A stretch of 64,000 nucleotides of DNA from Brockia lithotrophica (GTDB lineage Bacteria; Bacillota; Bacilli; Thermicanales; DSM-22653). The stretch is from assembly GCF_003633725.1 (NCBI RefSeq), contig NZ_RBIJ01000004.1, positions 124,001-188,000 on the forward strand, given 5' to 3'. Under the pieces are notes generated by a model. The model was not told where the DNA came from. It did not search any database and was given only the letters and a program-made list of their open reading frames with translations. The translations under genes were made by a program, and so were the position numbers. Every line of letters begins with the position of its first letter. Positions within the stretch are counted from its first letter, which is position 1. Shown here piece after piece: positions 61,063 to 64,000 of the stretch.

Positions 61063-64000
61063 GCTGTCTCCCCCTTCCCCGAGGCTTCGGAAAAGGCCGC
61101 AAAGATCGCCTCTCCGTCTACCTTGGGCACGTTGCGAAGGCGTGTCTCGTGGCGGTACGGGCAGATCGTCCGAAAGGGGCAGGTTTCGCAGGCGTCTTTC
61201 CCCCCGAGACGGATGGGGTGGGGGGAAATGTCGCCGGCGAGGGAACGCCGCGCGGCGTCGACGAGGAGGAGCTTTGCGAGCTCTACGAGCATGTCGAATT
61301 CCTCTGCGGTAAACGCAGGGGAGCGCGCGGAGACTTCTCCGGACCGTTTGATCTCGGTGGGAACGAAGGGCGACCAGCGCCCCCCCGCGGATCCGTCCGC
61401 GAGACCTCGGTCCATGGCCTTGAGGATCTCCGGATCGCGGAGCACGCGGCCTTCCCAGCGGAAGTTCTTGAGGAATTCTCTCCGGTAGAGGTCGTCCGCT
61501 TCGGCGTCACCTCCGGAGGGTTCCGGAGGGAGATCCGTCCTCGAGGGAGGGCGGTGGATTGGGACATAGACCATTCCGGCGGGCCTGCGAATTCGGGAAG
61601 GCGGGCTGCCGGGGTTGTCGTCGTGGGGAAGGTGCAGGGCAGCGAGGAGGTATGCGGGCAATTGGATGTCGGTTCCGTACGCAAAGGCGGGGAGGTCGAA
61701 GGTGCGCTTCGACGTCTTGTAGTCGATCACGCGCACGAACTCTTCGCGGGGGGCTTCGGTCTTTGGCCGCCAGACGTCGAGACGGTCGATCCGCCCCACG
61801 AGCACGAGGCGAACAGAAACGCCTTCGAGAAAGCCGAGCTCGTAGGAAATGGGAAGCTCGGTGTACATGGCGGCGAATTCGCTGCGCCGCCTTTCTTCCC
61901 GCACGATTTCGGCGATGCGCCGTAGGGTGGGAACGAGGAGCGCCCTCCCGACTTCGCTTCGGAGAAGTGGGCGCAATCGCGCGTAACGTCCCGGAGAGTC
62001 GTCGACGAGCTCCGCGAGGAGCCGTTCATACTCGGCCTCGGCCGCAAGGAGCGGTTTATACTCGGCTCCGTCCGCCTGCGGGAGCTCTGCCTTTGCGGCA
62101 CCGGGGTTGCCCTCCGACGCTTCTCGGGAGAGGTCGCGGAGGAGGCGGCGCAAGAAGTCGTGGAGGAGCGTTCCTAAATCCGCGGCATCGAGAGGGCCGG
62201 AGTTTTCTTCCAGCCGCAGCCCGTACGCGAGGAAGTGTCGATAGGGGCAGGCGTAAAAGGCTTCCGCCCGCGACGCGCTCAGCGAAAGGCGTAAGCCGCC
62301 CCCCTCTTCCCGCTCGAGGTAGAGGCGAGAGGCCAGGTTGGGAGAAAGCTGCGGCGGAGAAAGGGAGCGCCTGCGGAGGAGGATTTCGTGGCGGGGAGAG
62401 AGTGCGCCGGTCGGCATGCTCCCCACCGGGAGCGGGTCAGACGCCCTCCCGACTTCCCAGGGGTTCGTCGCGGCGGATGGTTCGGGTGCGTCGGCGGTTT
62501 CTCCGAGGACGTAGAGGAAGGGAGAAGGGTTGCGCGCCTCAAACCCGTCGGTGAGCGAGTAGGAGAGGTAAAGGCGTTCGCGGGCGCGGCTGAGCGTACG
62601 GTAGGCGATCCACACCTCCCGCCGCTCTTCCTCCTCGTCGTCCGCGAGTTCGACGTTCCAGGCGCGCAACGCCTCGCGTTCCCGCGCGTCAAAGAGGGAA
62701 CCCGAAACCTGCGGTCGGGGGAAGGACCCGTCCGCCATTCCGAGGACGAAGGCCACGCGCACGTCTGCAAACTCGCCGCGGTCCGCGAGCACGAGGTGCA
62801 CCTGGTCGAGCGTCGGCGGGACGAGCCCTACGGTGAGGCCTTCGAAACCGGCGAGGAGGATGTGGAAGAACTCATCCGCCGTGAGTTCCTCGTTTCCGAG
62901 GAGGAGGGTGAGTTCGTCGGCGTAGGAGCGCCAAAGGCGCCAAATTTGGCGGTGGACTTGCGCCCGCTCAAACTCGCCGCGTTCCCGCGCCTCTTCTTCC
63001 CAGGCTCGGAACCGTTCGGGAAACCGGCGTTCTTCGCCGAAGGCGTCGAGGAGGCGGATCCCCTCGGCTACCCGCAGGCGCCCGCGGAACGCGCGGCGCA
63101 GGCGCAGGATCGGAAGGAGGCTTTCTCTCACGACGCGGTTTACGTCCTCGGTCACCCGTTCGTCCTGGGCGAGGACTTGCTTGAGGCGGCGGGAGAGCTC
63201 GCCCCCCGCGCCGAGGATGCGGATTTCGTACGCGCGCGCGAGGAGTTCCAGGCGGTCGACGGCCTCGCGGAAGCGCGCGACTTCCATCCCCTGCGGGAGG
63301 AGGAGTTCCGTCCGCAGGCAGGCGAGGGCCGTCTCCCGGTCCGCACGGCGGCGGGAAAGCCTCGCGAGGCGTCCGAGGAAGAAGAAAAAGGGGTGGGCGG
63401 CGACGCCCGCGCGCGTGACCTGGAAAAAGGGGATGCGGTGGCGGGCGAAGGTCGCCTCCAAGAGCGGTCCGTACGCTTCGTCGCGAAAGTACACGGCGAT
63501 GTCGCGGAAGCGGTACGCGCCCGTGCCCACGAGGCGGAGGATTTCCTGTGCCGCGGCTTCCACTTCTTCGCTCGGCCGCGCGTACGCCGAGACCCGTAGT
63601 CCCGGATCGGCGGTCGCCGCGCCGGGATGCGCTTCACGCCGCAGGCAGGTTTCTCCGTCTCCGTCGGCCTGCTTTGTACCGCCGAAAAAGCCTTCCACGC
63701 ATTCGACCGCCCTGCGGAGGTCGGGATGGAGGAAGCGCGGGCGCCCGCGAAATTCTTTGACCTTTACCTCGATGCCCCGGGCTTCGGCGCCCTTTCGCAG
63801 GCGTTCGTAAAGGGCGGCGGCGTCCGCCCAGAGAAGCCCAGGATCCCCGGGGGCGTCGGACCTTTCGCCGGCGGGCGGATCGGAGCGCAAGGTCGACGCT
63901 TCGGGGTCGAGCGTCAGGGCGACGTACGCCTCCCGGCTCATGCCTATGAGGAGGAGGAGTACTTCCTGTTCGAGCGGAGAGAGCCGTTCGAAGCCGTCGA
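61059..64000 (-). CDS. addB: AddAB helicase/nuclease subunit B (5' end missing)
   Basis: Partner of AddA with a degenerate helicase part and a second nuclease domain. The frame runs out of the right edge, so the N-terminus lies outside; about 980 codons are visible of a usual 1100-1170. The apparent ATG at 63941 is internal, since coding sense (FERLSPLEQEVLLLLIG) continues beyond it. The C-terminal nuclease shows VRVIDYKTSKRTFDLPAF. The four Cys for the AddB iron-sulfur cluster are present: one in EAFYACPYRHFLAYG and three in ACETCPFRTICPYR. First gene seen of the addBA-sbcDC operon. Confidence 0.95.
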   Translation of the reverse strand, partial: DGFERLSPLEQEVLLLLIGMSREAYVALTLDPEASTLRSDPPAGERSDAPGDPGLLWADAAALYERLRKGAEARGIEVKVKEFRGRPRFLHPDLRRAVECVEGFFGGTKQADGDGETCLRREAHPGAATADPGLRVSAYARPSEEVEAAAQEILRLVGTGAYRFRDIAVYFRDEAYGPLLEATFARHRIPFFQVTRAGVAAHPFFFFLGRLARLSRRRADRETALACLRTELLLPQGMEVARFREAVDRLELLARAYEIRILGAGGELSRRLKQVLAQDERVTEDVNRVVRESLLPILRLRRAFRGRLRVAEGIRLLDAFGEERRFPERFRAWEEEARERGEFERAQVHRQIWRLWRSYADELTLLLGNEELTADEFFHILLAGFEGLTVGLVPPTLDQVHLVLADRGEFADVRVAFVLGMADGSFPRPQVSGSLFDAREREALRAWNVELADDEEEERREVWIAYRTLSRARERLYLSYSLTDGFEARNPSPFLYVLGETADAPEPSAATNPWEVGRASDPLPVGSMPTGALSPRHEILLRRRSLSPPQLSPNLASRLYLEREEGGGLRLSLSASRAEAFYACPYRHFLAYGLRLEENSGPLDAADLGTLLHDFLRRLLRDLSREASEGNPGAAKAELPQADGAEYKPLLAAEAEYERLLAELVDDSPGRYARLRPLLRSEVGRALLVPTLRRIAEIVREERRRSEFAAMYTELPISYELGFLEGVSVRLVLVGRIDRLDVWRPKTEAPREEFVRVIDYKTSKRTFDLPAFAYGTDIQLPAYLLAALHLPHDDNPGSPPSRIRRPAGMVYVPIHRPPSRTDLPPEPSGGDAEADDLYRREFLKNFRWEGRVLRDPEILKAMDRGLADGSAGGRWSPFVPTEIKRSGEVSARSPAFTAEEFDMLVELAKLLLVDAARRSLAGDISPHPIRLGGKDACETCPFRTICPYRHETRLRNVPKVDGEAIFAAFSEASGKGETA

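Overview
The window looks like chromosome from a high-GC, thermophile-like, endospore-forming member of the Bacillota. PolC is the Bacillota replicative polymerase. The dipicolinate synthase genes dpaAB and a YmxH-type protein point to sporulation. The order rimP-nusA-rnpM-ylxQ-infB-rbfA ... truB-ribF-rpsO-pnp-M16 peptidase ... ymxH-dpaA-dpaB-asd-dapG-dapA-rnj is the Bacillus-type core block, and addB-addA-sbcD-sbcC is also Bacillus-like. GC richness, frequent TTG/GTG starts and Arg/Ala/Pro-rich linkers suggest a lineage of the Hydrogenibacillus/Brockia/Thermaerobacter kind, but the species cannot be fixed from the sequence.

Layout. (1) 0-6.8 kb: the 3' part of polC, an unrecognised gene, a carbon-starvation-type transporter (cstA) and a small CC/Se-motif-like protein; the last three separate polC from rimP. 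(2) 6.85-16.3 kb: the translation/transcription operon rimP to ribF, with a promoter followed at once by an intrinsic-terminator hairpin in its leader. (3) 16.2-21.2 kb: rpsO-pnp with its own promoter and leader, an M16 peptidase and dut. (4) 21.3-23.0 kb: a decayed TnpB element next to an intact TnpB-only element of IS200/IS605 type with a structured right end (probable omega RNA). (5) 23.2-30.5 kb: the spore dipicolinate and diaminopimelate/lysine branch, then an RNase J. (6) 30.5-36.7 kb: an assortment of an SDR epimerase, mscL, dps, an Fe-alcohol dehydrogenase, a GH1 beta-glucosidase and a secreted DUF1002 protein. (7) 36.9-50.1 kb: an island-like segment between a tRNA-Gln and a tRNA-Glu gene. 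It holds a complete type I-E CRISPR-Cas system (cas3, cse1, cse2, cas7, cas5, cas6e, cas1, cas2) with 20 spacers, then a TatD nuclease and an AT-rich stand-alone DEDDh (DnaQ-like) exonuclease. (8) 50.3-64 kb: a Thi4-type thiazole synthase, then on the minus strand the recombination operon addB-addA-sbcD-sbcC.

The most interesting hypothesis is that the two extra nucleases lying beside the I-E array (TatD and the low-GC DEDDh exonuclease) supply prespacer trimming to this Cas1-Cas2 module. The cas3 leader (extended -10 promoter, two hairpins, repeat-like sequence), the rimP attenuator and the paired TnpB elements are further points to check. No wholly new multi-gene system can be demonstrated from the sequence alone.
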